This document shows, in pieces, positions 19,291-29,900 of a stretch of DNA of 64,000 nt. Below the pieces are notes generated by a model. The model did not search any database. It was not told the DNA's origin and worked only from the letters and a program-made list of their open reading frames with translations. The position numbers were made by a program, and so were the translations under genes. The stretch comes from Halobacterium jilantaiense. GTDB taxonomy: Archaea; Halobacteriota; Halobacteria; Halobacteriales; Halobacteriaceae. Within the stretch, counting starts at the first letter, position 1, and each line of letters starts with the position of its first letter. Location of the stretch: contig NZ_FOJA01000002.1 in the NCBI RefSeq assembly GCF_900110535.1, positions 1 to 64,000 of the forward strand, given 5' to 3'.

Positions 19291-20817
19291 ATGGCTGGGA
19301 ATGAATCCGACCTCCCCTTCGGAGATGCGTTCAGCCCGGCGCAGCTCGATACTGAAACCGGAAAATACACGAAGCTTGCAGCAGCCCTCGAGCTGGTTGG
19401 GGAACATGAAGGAGAGGAAACGGAGTTCAAGTCAGCCGTTGCTGAGCGATTCTTCGAGGGGTCTCGAAATCCTGAGGAACGTGCACGCTTGGTCGTACTG
19501 GGGCTCAAGAATCAAGGATATCAGCTCGTTACGGACGATTTCCGTTTCACCGACCTCGGTGAGCAACTGTACGAGCTGAGGGACGACGAAGGTCAGCTGT
19601 ATCGTGAGTTCGCCCGGCATATTCTCCTCAATCTTCACGGGCGGCAAGTGATCGACATAATTCGAGATCTTCAATCGGCCGGGCAGGATACGACGGCAGA
19701 CGAGATCAAGGACGCTCTCGGTCGCTATTACGATATCAAGGTTGGAGAAACTTCGAACCACTGGAGCCAGATGCGTGGCTGGCTCGCTGAAGCGGAGATT
19801 CTCAACACTGGAAGCCCGTACTACGAGATCAACACGAGCAGGCTCAACGAAATACTGGGACTCACCACGGAGGAGCTCGACGCACTCGAAGGGCTCACCG
19901 ACGAACAGCGGGCGTTTCTCCGTGCCTTCGCGATAATCGATCCCGACGAAGCGATCGAGAATACGGATGTAAGAACGCTAGCAACGAATCACCACGATCG
20001 AAATATCCCGCAAGGGAAGATCACGGAGAACATCCTTAACCCGCTCGCAGCGGCCGGATATCTCGAGATTACGTCCCAACGTGGCTCACCGAACCTCATC
20101 GAGCCGACGGAAGCGTTCGATGCTGAGGTTCTTGAACCGATACTAGAGCAGTACGCCGAACGAACAGGAATTCCTCGAGAGGCGCTTCGGCTCAACTTCA
20201 CCGAGCTCGAAAACGCACTCGATGGGGGAAGCTCATCTGAACGGCAAACCGGACTCATCGCGCTTGCTGTCCGGCTCGGGCGGCAGTTGGGACTAGAGTA
20301 TGTCGGGCGCCGAACCGACGATAGCGGTACGAGCGAAGCCACCACGGACGTCATCATGGACGATGCAAACCTGACGTTGACGCGGTGGTTGATTCACTGC
20401 TCAGCCACACGGTCGAAGGTCACGCCCACACAGATTGCAAGCGTCACGACAACCGCACGACTCACGAACGCCACCACGATCCTCTATGTTGCCCGCTCCG
20501 GGTTCCGCGAGGACGCAACGCAGATGGCCGCCCGGATCATGCAAAACGAGCCCTACACGATATTGACGCTCAGCGAACAGCCAGATCCGGTATACGATGA
20601 GAACCCAGCAGCGCTTAGCGAGGCGTTGGAAAGCCAACTTCATTCAATTCGCCGAACGAAAGAGATCCCCGACGACGGACCGTTCCGTGGTCGTTCGTTC
20701 GGAATCGGGGAGGACAGTGAAGGATCTCAAGCCATGATTCAAGGGTTTGAGGATGACTTCGAACGGTTTCAGGAATCAGAATCCGAAGAGCGGGATTTGA
20801 CCGATTTTACCGGATAA
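19291..20817 (+). CDS. Possible restriction-endonuclease-like protein with degenerate Mrr-type domain
   Basis: 508 residues. The N-terminal ~300 residues are helical and look like repeated winged-helix domains (for example around 130-180 and 230-280). Residues about 325-420 resemble an Mrr-like PD-(D/E)XK domain: GLEYVGRR, then TTDVIM, then a strand ending LIHCSAT, then a helix-strand-helix with ILYVARSGFREDATQMAARI, which fits the '..sGFs..A..lA' end of the Mrr fold. The usual Q-x-K catalytic pair is replaced by H-C-S, so cleavage activity is doubtful. Its place between beta-class methylases suggests the restriction or specificity partner of a restriction-modification unit. The fold call is inference; a pure DNA-binding role is the alternative. 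Confidence 0.6.
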   Translation: MAGNESDLPFGDAFSPAQLDTETGKYTKLAAALELVGEHEGEETEFKSAVAERFFEGSRNPEERARLVVLGLKNQGYQLVTDDFRFTDLGEQLYELRDDEGQLYREFARHILLNLHGRQVIDIIRDLQSAGQDTTADEIKDALGRYYDIKVGETSNHWSQMRGWLAEAEILNTGSPYYEINTSRLNEILGLTTEELDALEGLTDEQRAFLRAFAIIDPDEAIENTDVRTLATNHHDRNIPQGKITENILNPLAAAGYLEITSQRGSPNLIEPTEAFDAEVLEPILEQYAERTGIPREALRLNFTELENALDGGSSSERQTGLIALAVRLGRQLGLEYVGRRTDDSGTSEATTDVIMDDANLTLTRWLIHCSATRSKVTPTQIASVTTTARLTNATTILYVARSGFREDATQMAARIMQNEPYTILTLSEQPDPVYDENPAALSEALESQLHSIRRTKEIPDDGPFRGRSFGIGEDSEGSQAMIQGFEDDFERFQESESEERDLTDFTG

Positions 20818-20908
20818 CAAACTACGGTAGTGGACAGAAACAGTTCGCTCACAAACAAGAAATGCCGAGAGTCGCTCCACTTACTACAGTCGAGAGAAAC
20901 TCCTCAAT

Positions 20909-21985
20909 ATGACATCGTCGTCGCCGATAACGGATCTCCTCTCCCACTCCGCGGCATATTCGACGGACAACGGAGCGGCATATCTCGGGGACAGCCGCGA
21001 CTTTCTCGATGATTTGCCGTCAAACTCGATTGACCTTGTCGTTACGTCCCCGCCTTTCGAGCTCGCACACCAGAAAGAGTACGGCGACGATTGGGACGAT
21101 GAGGACAAGGAATACCAAGCGTGGTTCCTCGAATTTGCCGAGGAAGTCAAGCGCGTCCTTTGCGAGCACGGGAGTTTCGTCATCGAAATCGGCGGCGCCT
21201 TCAACTCGGGGGAGCCATCGCGGTCGACTTACCAATTCGAGCTCCTCACCAAACTCACGAGCGACGACGTCGGCTTCAAACTCGCACAGGATTTCTACTG
21301 GCACAACCCGGCAAAACTCCCCTCCCCCGCAGAATGGGTCAATCGACGGCGAATCCGGGTGAGTGATGCGGTGACGCACATCTGGTGGCTCGCTCCGAAC
21401 ATCGCCGCCGATAGTGCGACGGAGCCGGACGAGCAACCGGTCCCAGAAGCGGACAATCGCCGGGTACTAACGGAATACAGTCAAAGCCAGCAGGACCTCA
21501 TGGAGAAGGGAGAGTACAATGCTGGAGAGCGTCCGTCCGGCCACAACATTAGCGAAGAGGGCTTCTTTACCGATTCGGGGGGCGCGATCCCTGATAACCT
21601 TATTTCCGCGACGAACACGGGTAGCCAGACCCACTACGACAAGATGTGCAGTAGAGCAGGGCTCGATAAGCATCCAGCACGCTTCCCTGATGAGATTCCG
21701 GAGTTCTTCGTGAAGTTCCTCACGCCGAACCCACCCTACGATGACTGGAACCGTGGATATCTCGACCGACCAGTGGTATTGGATATCTTCGGCGGCTCGA
21801 ACATCACGGGCAAGATTGCCGAAGAGCTGGGTCGGTATTGGATGGCATTCGAGAAAGACGAGGAGTATCTCGAGGCCTCCGAGGTACGATTCCTCTCACC
21901 GATGCAAGTCGAGCGGAAATTCAACAACACTCAGCACGGGCTGGATGATTTCACCGAAAGCGGGGAATCCGAACCTGAGCCGTAG
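20909..21985 (+). CDS. Beta-class DNA methyltransferase 2 (TSPPF type)
   Basis: 358 residues. TSPPF at 46-50, an IEIGGAFNSG block, NPAKLPSPAEWV, HPARFP and the SAM motif LDIFGGSNITG near 300 identify a beta-class N4-cytosine (or N6-adenine) methylase. It follows the 508-residue protein on the same strand after 91 nt and converges on methyltransferase 3, with only 6 nt between the two stops. It is very similar to methyltransferase 3, sharing even the PPYDDW and LDRPVVLDIF stretches, so the two are paralogues with different middle (recognition) regions. Confidence 0.9.
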   Translation: MTSSSPITDLLSHSAAYSTDNGAAYLGDSRDFLDDLPSNSIDLVVTSPPFELAHQKEYGDDWDDEDKEYQAWFLEFAEEVKRVLCEHGSFVIEIGGAFNSGEPSRSTYQFELLTKLTSDDVGFKLAQDFYWHNPAKLPSPAEWVNRRRIRVSDAVTHIWWLAPNIAADSATEPDEQPVPEADNRRVLTEYSQSQQDLMEKGEYNAGERPSGHNISEEGFFTDSGGAIPDNLISATNTGSQTHYDKMCSRAGLDKHPARFPDEIPEFFVKFLTPNPPYDDWNRGYLDRPVVLDIFGGSNITGKIAEELGRYWMAFEKDEEYLEASEVRFLSPMQVERKFNNTQHGLDDFTESGESEPEP

Positions 21986-21991
21986 CCTTCC

Positions 21992-23200
21992 CTAATCGTC
22001 CCCAACTTCAGCGAACTCGCCAAAGTCACTCGTTTCGTCGTTCAACGAGTCTCGAATCTCGTCCTCGTCCATAAACCTGAACTGCGAGGTCTGCACGTAC
22101 TGTTCCTCTTGCTCAAAGCCGAGCCAATAGCGCCCCTTCGATTGTGCGACCCTCCCCGTCAAGTTACTCCCGGCGAAGATGTCCAGGACGACCGGCCGGT
22201 CCAACGCACCGCGGTCCCAATCGTCATACGGCGGATCGGGTGTGAGGAAGCTGATGAAGAATTCAGGGATATCACGAGGAAACCGAGCTGGATGATGGTC
22301 AAAGCCGAACTCACGACACATCCGAAGGTAATGTGTGTTGCTCGCAGTGTTTGAGGCCTCCACCAAATTATCGGGTTCTTGACCACCCATCCCCAAAGTC
22401 CGAAGCAGGTCCCCTGCCGACAGATCTTCTGGGTCTTCATCCGAGATCAGCTCGATGAATTCAAGGGCGGAGATCTCGTCCCAGCGCTCAAGAACGCCCC
22501 GGGCTGAATGCCCCTCGATCAAGTTGTCAGGAATCGAGCCTTCATTCTTGTTGGCAAAGGATTCCGGGTCGATATCCCATCCCGAGCCTCGCTTGCCGTC
22601 ATTGTACTCCCCAGTCTCTAACAGGTTCTTGTGGCTTTCACTGTACTCCTGTAACACCCGCTGGTTGCTCGCCTCCGGCTGAGGGTGTTCACCATCCTTG
22701 ACCGCCGAGTCCTTGTTGACGTCCTTCGAGAGCCACCAAATGTGGGTAACAGCGTCGGTGACGCGAATCTTTCGAACATTCACCCACTCAATCGGGTTGG
22801 GAAGTTTAGCAGGGTTGTACCAGTAGAAATCCTGTGCAAGGTCGAAGTCCCCCTCCTCAACGAGACGGGTGAGGAGTTGGAACTGATAGATCGAGCGCTT
22901 GGGCCAACCCTTTTCGAACGCACCGCCGATCTCGATGACGAAGCTGCCATGGGGAGTAAGAACGCGATGCACCTCCTCAGCAAACTCCATGAACCAGTCG
23001 TTGTACCCTTCCTGATCCTCGTTTCCATACTCCTTCTTGTGCTGGAGGGCAAAGGGAGGCGAAGTAACGACCAGGTCGATACAGCCATCGGGGAGCTGTT
23101 TCAGGGACTCTCGACTATCACCCTGAAACAGCCCACCGGACTCGAAGGAATAAGCTGGTTCTGAGTCCATCAAGTCAAGAACCGCCGGGTCATCCGTCAT
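21992..23200 (-). CDS. Beta-class DNA methyltransferase 3 (TSPPF type)
   Basis: 402 residues with TSPPF at 46-50, NPAKLPNPIEWV, HHPARFP and the SAM motif DIFAGSNLTG near 345. Close paralogue of methyltransferase 2 but with about 45 extra residues before the HPARFP block, which may change sequence specificity. It is transcribed toward methyltransferase 2, and the 364-nt gap behind it separates this region from the AddAB-like operon. Confidence 0.9.
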   Translation of the reverse strand: MTDDPAVLDLMDSEPAYSFESGGLFQGDSRESLKQLPDGCIDLVVTSPPFALQHKKEYGNEDQEGYNDWFMEFAEEVHRVLTPHGSFVIEIGGAFEKGWPKRSIYQFQLLTRLVEEGDFDLAQDFYWYNPAKLPNPIEWVNVRKIRVTDAVTHIWWLSKDVNKDSAVKDGEHPQPEASNQRVLQEYSESHKNLLETGEYNDGKRGSGWDIDPESFANKNEGSIPDNLIEGHSARGVLERWDEISALEFIELISDEDPEDLSAGDLLRTLGMGGQEPDNLVEASNTASNTHYLRMCREFGFDHHPARFPRDIPEFFISFLTPDPPYDDWDRGALDRPVVLDIFAGSNLTGRVAQSKGRYWLGFEQEEQYVQTSQFRFMDEDEIRDSLNDETSDFGEFAEVGDD

Positions 23201-23564
23201 TGCTTATCCAGAAGTCAACGAAAGAACTTGAATGTACAATACTTGGCCCTGGGCTAGGACCCTCGCTGAAATGTAGCAATACTACTGGCCCTGTTGAATC
23301 CTTATTGTATTGATACCTTCTCGCTGGAATAGTCGCCAGGTAAGTGAGCAAGTGAAACGCTTGCTCAACAAACCGGATAACCGTGACTTTGGGAGCGCTT
23401 GCATCTGGTCAAACTATCGGGCGTATCTGAAGCTCTATGAGGATTTCAACAGAGCCGGATGTCAATAGTGGTTCAATGTGGCCTGCTAGTGCTGGTACAC
23501 ATAAATCCCCTAATCACCTGTTGCGCCCCCGAACATTAATATTCCAATCAGGCAACAACGGAGT
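23201..23564. other. Gap before the AddB-like gene, with a possible gene remnant and a promoter
   Basis: The stretch lacks a good complete gene. From about 23320 to 23470 one frame stays open and codes for a fragment of roughly 50 residues (it includes KRLLNKPDNRDFGSA and YLKLYEDFNRAG, ending in TAG), but it has no ATG or GTG at its left end, so it looks like a truncated gene of unknown family. The right end contains the AddB promoter. Confidence 0.4.
23535..23544 (+). promoter_or_regulatory. TATA-like box of the AddB-AddA operon
   Basis: The sequence ATTAATATT centred about 25 nt before the ATG at 23565 fits an archaeal TATA box with a leaderless transcript. Confidence 0.5.
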
Positions 23565-26500
23565 ATGTCTCGTCGTCTACTACTTACCGGCCCTGAGTTT
23601 TCCCAATTGGAATCTCACGCGTTCAATATTCTCGAGGAACAAGTAGGAACCCAGCCGGAGAGCATTCTCTATATTGTGCAGCCGAATCATCCCAAAGACG
23701 TTACCAGAGACCGTTGGAAAAACCACGGGCCATCAGCGGGACTCCGTATTGACACCTTCGAGAACCTCGCTTCCCAGTGGTACAAAGAAGACCAGTACAA
23801 AGGCCAAGTAACCCATATTGATCAACCACTCCTGGACCGACTGGTTGAACTCGGGCTCGAAGGAGTCACCTCGCCAACAAATCCGCTTCACACTAACGAA
23901 CGATTCCCGCGAGCAGGGCTTAGGCGGGAAGCTGAGACACTTTACACCGAACTCGAACAAGCAGGATTGCTTTCACCGGAGGCAATGCAAAGCCGCCTCG
24001 AGCAAGAGGGGGTTGGCGACCGCGCGAAGTATGTCGCTGAACTGGCCGAATCGATCGAATCAGCCAGACAAGAAATCTTGGCCGATGAATTACCAGAGGT
24101 CTATCGCACTGAGCGGATGTATTACGCAACGACGGCAGAGACAGCTCTCTCAGATACTTTTCCTTCTGTGGATGCGGTCATTCTCAGCGGCTTCACCCGA
24201 TATGATCGACTAGAAAGGAATTTTCTCGAACGAATCGTTGACACTTGGCCGACAATTGCTCTCCACCCCAAGCAGATAGATGAGAACTCGGCACTGGGTG
24301 TTGATGCAGGCGCCAAGCAAGCGTTAGAGGCGTATTTCGATCTGGACTTCGTTCGAGAGCATCTCAGCGACTCTGACTCAACCCCTATCGAAACGCGACA
24401 ACGTATCACTCGAAGCCTCTATCGCCATCCCCAGCAGTCACCGTCTACGAGTAACGTCACTGCGGCTGGGTTGGGTCTGACACTATCCGAGCCAGAAACG
24501 GTCCCCGATGAGATCCGAACCACCGCTCGAGAGATCCGGAGTCGGATCTCGACAGGAACGCAGGTCGACGATATCGGCATCGTCCTCACGAGCCCAGTTC
24601 AGTATGCCGATCAAGTGCGGGAGGTCTTCGAAACGTACGAATTGCCGTCCAGTTTACAAACTGAGATCCCCCTCTCCGAGACAGCACTGGGCGATGTGGT
24701 CCAAACGATCTGCCAACTCGCACAGGAACCCCGTACTATCGATACACTTCTTGACCTTCTCACGAATCCGTTGGTCACCATTACTCATACGGAAGAGAAG
24801 CTCGATTACCACGAACTCGCTCGGGTTACGGCTAGAGCAGAGACAAATCGGCTTGAGTCCATCCTTGAATACGTTGACGACGGTATCGCAGCAACGGTCA
24901 CTTCTCTGACTCAGGATGTAGCCGCTCTGTCAGAGGAGTCGCTCGATAAACTCCCTAACCAACTTGACGCCCTTCTTGAGCGTCTCGGCGTTTCGACCGC
25001 ACTGGAAAGTGAACAAGAACTCTCGTCTGGGCTTCGAAAACGTGAACTGCGCGCTCGCGACCGTCTCGACCGGATCCTCGAGACACTCTCCCTCACAACA
25101 CCGTTGGCAGATCCCGAAATCGGTGACAGCGTTGACCGTCTTGAACGCGCTCTTCACGGCGTCTCGGTCCAGCAGTCGATCCGACCACCCGAGGAAAGCG
25201 TCGTTGTCTGTAATCTCGCCGAGGCTCCCCTCCGAGACTTCGAACACGTGTACGTTCTCGGCTTAACGTCAACCCATTTCCCTTCAGATACAGAGCAAAC
25301 CGCTTTCACACGACCCATCTACGAGGCACACGGCGACTTCGAGCAGACCGATGTCTCTGCAGAGGCACGGTATCACTTGAGCGTCCTCCTCGGGAGTACA
25401 GCATCAATTCATCTCTCCATCCCCCAGCAGAGTGCTAGTGGTGAACCGCACGTCGAAGCAGACATCCTGACTGAACTTCGACGGCTTGTCGATCTCTCGG
25501 AGGTGACGATTGAGCCAGCTGACAACGAGCCAGGATGCCAAGAAGACGTGCAGCGGGCAGTCGGCGACGTCCTTCCCGAGACATCCGACGCACGTGTCCA
25601 CGGCCTACTCACGGAAGCAGTTGAAGCCGGATCGGTTAGCAGTACCCAACAGACTCGCATTCAGGCGGGTATTGCCTGCGCCGCGGCACGAGCCGGTCCC
25701 GAATTGACACCCTACGATGGCCAGCTCACAGAAGAGACCGTCTCCCAGATTCACGATACGCTCGACCGCGAGCCGTACAGTCCGAGTCGATTAGAGACAT
25801 ATGCTGCGTGTGGGTTCAAGTACTTCATGCGCCGTGTTCTCGGCATCGAAGCACCGGATCGTTTAACGCGGGAACCCGACGCGAGCGACCGCGGCTCGTA
25901 CATCCACGACGTACTCGAACACTATTACCTGTCCTTACAGTCAGGGGGCAGCGATCCAGTTCACCCAGGTGGCGACTTCGAAACACGGCAACAACAGATC
26001 CTCGACACCGCCCTTGAGCGGCTTGACAATGCATTCGATGATGGCGCCCAAACAGCGTTCCAGGAAGAATGGCTGACGTCCGTGCTCGCTGGACTCGGAA
26101 CTCCAGACACCAATCCATACTATGGACCACATGAGACGCAGGACGGTCGTCCTATTTCACGGGGGCTGTTCTATCGATTCCTCAACCACGAGGCGGAGGA
26201 GCCCGCAAAAACGACCGCCCGACCGACATGGTTCGAAGGCCGGATCGGTAATCCCTACGATGCAGGCACCCCACTCAGCGACGATCCTGCAGAAATCGAG
26301 ACGCCACACGGTTTGGTCCCCATTCATGGACTCATCGATCGCGTCGAGACGGTCCCAGGAACAGACCCAACACAGGTGGTCGTCCAAGATTACAAAACTG
26401 GAAGCTCAATTCCCAGCGAAAATGATGCGCTGACCGGGCTGAAGTTCCAACTGCAACTGTACGCGTTGATGGCCGAAGAAGCACTCAACGATGCCGAAGT

Positions 26501-26915
26501 GGTTGGTGGCGCATACTACCAGGTCTCGCCCCCGAGTTCAGTCAATTCTCGTAGCGGGCTCCTCACCTCACAGGAGATGGCGGTCTACCATGGAAGCGAC
26601 GACGTCGACACACCGCTGCTCCGTCACTCCTACCCGTACTTCGAGACACACGAGGCGTTCCGACGATTCATCGATGAGACAACCCCACAACGCCTCGGGG
26701 ATCTCGCCTCGGGCATCGCAGAGGGTCAATTCCACCCGACAGTCCTCGATCCATCGGACGCCGGATGTCGCTACTGTGACTACGCACACGTCTGTGACGT
26801 CCGCTCGCACCAGCGGAAGGAGGTTATCGAAGCAATCGACGACACGGGTGAGTCAGCGTACGTCCCGCTGAAAGCCAGGGACCACGACCTCGAAGATATC
26901 GTGGAGGTGGAGTAA
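23565..26915 (+). CDS. addB: AddB/Cas4-like PD-(D/E)XK nuclease with Fe-S cysteines
   Basis: 1116 residues. The N-terminal two-thirds resemble an inactivated UvrD-like helicase fold as in AddB: GPEFSQLESHAFNILEEQ at the start, no functional Walker A. The C-terminal third is a RecB-family nuclease: HDVLEHYY (about 790-798), the catalytic DYKTG (Asp942, Lys944) and the LQLYALM motif. Four cysteines at 749, 1068, 1071 and 1077 form the C...C-x2-C-x5-C iron-sulphur staple of AddB and Cas4. The downstream AddA-like gene starts 2 nt after the stop, so the two should form a heterodimeric helicase-nuclease. Such complexes resect DNA ends in recombination and destroy foreign linear DNA; here the setting favours defence. 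The bacterial gene name is used for family resemblance only. Confidence 0.85.
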   Translation: MSRRLLLTGPEFSQLESHAFNILEEQVGTQPESILYIVQPNHPKDVTRDRWKNHGPSAGLRIDTFENLASQWYKEDQYKGQVTHIDQPLLDRLVELGLEGVTSPTNPLHTNERFPRAGLRREAETLYTELEQAGLLSPEAMQSRLEQEGVGDRAKYVAELAESIESARQEILADELPEVYRTERMYYATTAETALSDTFPSVDAVILSGFTRYDRLERNFLERIVDTWPTIALHPKQIDENSALGVDAGAKQALEAYFDLDFVREHLSDSDSTPIETRQRITRSLYRHPQQSPSTSNVTAAGLGLTLSEPETVPDEIRTTAREIRSRISTGTQVDDIGIVLTSPVQYADQVREVFETYELPSSLQTEIPLSETALGDVVQTICQLAQEPRTIDTLLDLLTNPLVTITHTEEKLDYHELARVTARAETNRLESILEYVDDGIAATVTSLTQDVAALSEESLDKLPNQLDALLERLGVSTALESEQELSSGLRKRELRARDRLDRILETLSLTTPLADPEIGDSVDRLERALHGVSVQQSIRPPEESVVVCNLAEAPLRDFEHVYVLGLTSTHFPSDTEQTAFTRPIYEAHGDFEQTDVSAEARYHLSVLLGSTASIHLSIPQQSASGEPHVEADILTELRRLVDLSEVTIEPADNEPGCQEDVQRAVGDVLPETSDARVHGLLTEAVEAGSVSSTQQTRIQAGIACAAARAGPELTPYDGQLTEETVSQIHDTLDREPYSPSRLETYAACGFKYFMRRVLGIEAPDRLTREPDASDRGSYIHDVLEHYYLSLQSGGSDPVHPGGDFETRQQQILDTALERLDNAFDDGAQTAFQEEWLTSVLAGLGTPDTNPYYGPHETQDGRPISRGLFYRFLNHEAEEPAKTTARPTWFEGRIGNPYDAGTPLSDDPAEIETPHGLVPIHGLIDRVETVPGTDPTQVVVQDYKTGSSIPSENDALTGLKFQLQLYALMAEEALNDAEVVGGAYYQVSPPSSVNSRSGLLTSQEMAVYHGSDDVDTPLLRHSYPYFETHEAFRRFIDETTPQRLGDLASGIAEGQFHPTVLDPSDAGCRYCDYAHVCDVRSHQRKEVIEAIDDTGESAYVPLKARDHDLEDIVEVE

Positions 26916-26917
26916 CA

Positions 26918-29900
26918 ATGGTCTCCTACGAAGACTTGACCGACGAGCAGCAACGGGCTGTCAATGCCCTCAACCGGAACGTGACCCTCACAGCCGGGGC
27001 AGGAACGGGCAAGACCACGACGCTGACTGCTCGATATCTGAAGATGATCGAACAGTCGCTCGCGGAACAAACCGACGGCGGGACTGGTGAGGTCCAGCTG
27101 CTACCTGAGCACATCCTTACGACGACGTTCACCGAACGGGCAGCAAACGATCTCGAGGAGAGCGTCCGAACGGAAATCACGGACCGCATTGAGTCACTCG
27201 ATGTCGGGGAGTTCGAGGCCTGGCGTACGGTTGCGGATGAACTCGAGCAAGGGTACATCCACACGCTCCACGGGTTCTGTGCTCGGCTCCTGCGCGAACA
27301 CGCGCTGACGATCGACGCCGTGGATCCTGGCTTCGATACGCTAGACGAAAACGAGACGACCGCACTGATTCACGATACGGTTAGTAGCGTCCTCGAAGAA
27401 TACGAGAATCATGAGGCAACGCAAACGCTGGCCCGGCGGTTCTCACGGAGCCAACTCCAAGACGTCCTGACCGATCTGCTGGGCGAGCGACCGGAGAGTC
27501 TTGAGTGGGCTGATCGGTGGGCGGAGGCCACGGAGGAGGAATACATCTCGTTCGTCGAGTCAGCCTTGCATCCAATCGATCCGGATGAAGCCGCCGAGCG
27601 GCTTGCCCACCCCGACTTCGTCGCGGCTGCGGCTACCCTGCGAGAGTTTGTTGAGACCCCCCCAGATATCGAGACCGGGGGGCAGACCTGGCAGCGCGCG
27701 GAAGGAGTCGTAACTCGACTTGACGCAGGATTCGACGATGGGGTCCCATCCCGAGCCAAGCAGTCGACGATTGCGGAACTCAGTATGCACCTCACCAAGG
27801 GTAGTGGGGAACGCTACGCGGGCTATACGGGAGCCAACACCCGGTGGGGAGACCATCCCCGAAAGGCGGAGTTCGACAGCGCGTTCGAAACACTCGTTGA
27901 GACGCTCCAGCCCGAGGAGTACGCCGTCAACGTGGATCTGGAAATCGAATCGAACAGCTTCCCCCTCGTCCGAGCGCTCGCAGAGCTGACCCAGATCGCG
28001 GCTGCCGAGTACGAGGACCGGAAAGACCGGCAGAACGCTGTCGACTTCACTGATCAGATTTCCTATACCGTCGACTTCCTCCAAGCACCTGAGAACGCCG
28101 ACATTCGCGAAGAGTTACGGGAACAGTTCGAGTACGTGATGGTCGACGAGTTCCAGGATACTGACCCACGCCAGTGGGACCTCATCAAGCTCCTGACGGC
28201 CAGCGACGGGGAAACGTTCGATGCTCAGAACGTGTTCGTCGTGGGCGACGTCAAACAGAGCATCTATCGCTTCCGGAACGCCGACGTCACGCAGTTCCGT
28301 GAAACGGCCACGACTCTCGAGCAGGTATCCCAAGACGCTCAGACCACGGATATAGAAAGCGAGGATGACGACCAACTTTCGACGAACTTCCGAACGCTGC
28401 CGACGGTGCTGGAGTCGATCAACGAACTCTTCGAAGCCATCTTCGACGAAGACGGTGAGCCCTACGAGGCGGCTCCCCAATCCCTAACAGCCGATCGCGA
28501 CGATCCAGCAGATCTCGGTACTGTGGAGTACCTCACGGTGCCAACCGATGCCGACCTCCGAGAACACCATTGCGGTCACTACGCGGACTTTGCGACAGCC
28601 GAGCCGGAACACGACACAGAGTTGGAGGCGATGGCGCTCGCCGCTCGCCTCTCCCAGATACTGGCAGAACCGCTCCAAGTCTACCCCGAAGAGGATGAAA
28701 CGGACGACGATAGTAGCGAGAGTGAACCCGCTCCCGAAAGCGGACTGAGTGACCATGAGGAGACAGCGGAGGGTGATAAACCCCCGGAGCCACGGGACAT
28801 CAAACCGAGCGACATTGCTCTCCTCATCCGCAGCCGCACCCACCTCAAAAAGTACGAACGAGCACTAGAAGAGGTGGACGTCCCCTATTCAGTCGCGTCC
28901 GGGATTGGCTTCTACGAATCGACAGAAATCACCGCGCTGTTGAACCTCTTCCGGGCGCTCGCCGATCCAAGTGACGAACGGGCACTCTACGCAGCGCTTC
29001 GCTCGCCGCTGTTCGGGCTCACCGACGACACGCTCGCACAGTTGAAACTCCATGACGACTCTATGTGGGACGCACTCGCGACGAGTGAGCATCAGGAACT
29101 CCAAGATGCCTATGAGCATCTCCAAGAGTGGCGTCATTTGGCAGGGCTTGGCGACGAGGAACCTGCCGGATTCGACGGGTCGTGGGCTGCGTATCTAACA
29201 CAGATCCTCGAGGATACAGGCTACTTGGTGAGTGTCAGCGCCGACGAGCGCCCACAACAGGCGATGGCGAACGTGGAGAAGTTCCGCGAACAGCTTCGCG
29301 GCTGGAGCGACGATGGCGTTCGGAGTCTTACGACACTTGTGAGTCGGATCGAACGCCGCATTGAGCTCGGCGGCCGGGAAAGCGAAGCTGACACAACCGG
29401 CGAGGGCGTCCAGATTCTCACGATCCACGACGCCAAGGGGATGGAGTTCCCGTTCGTCGTCGTCCCGGGGACCGGTCGCGAGTTCAAGGACGACGCGGCC
29501 CTGGGCGGCGGGAAAGTCGAGTTCGAGCAGATTGGTGGCCAGCACGCAGTCGGAATGAAGGCACCAAGCCCGGACGACCCGTTCGAGATGGTGGATACGA
29601 TCGCCCGTGACACGATTCGTGAGCGGCGTCGCGCCGAAGAACGCGCCGAAGAAAAACGCGTGCTCTATGTGGCCTGCACACGAGCACGAGACCATCTGCT
29701 CCTGAGCGGCCTCCACGAGGCAGCTGGAGAGACCGAGGAACCAACGATGACGGGTCTCGAGGAGCCGGACCCTGAGTCAGCATCAAGTTGGCGCGACTGG
29801 GTTCAGCCAGAACTCCTCACCGAGGACGTGTGCACTGCCCTCGATTCCGATACCCATACCCGGCGTACGTACGGTGACGGCGCGTACACCGTGTCGCTCC

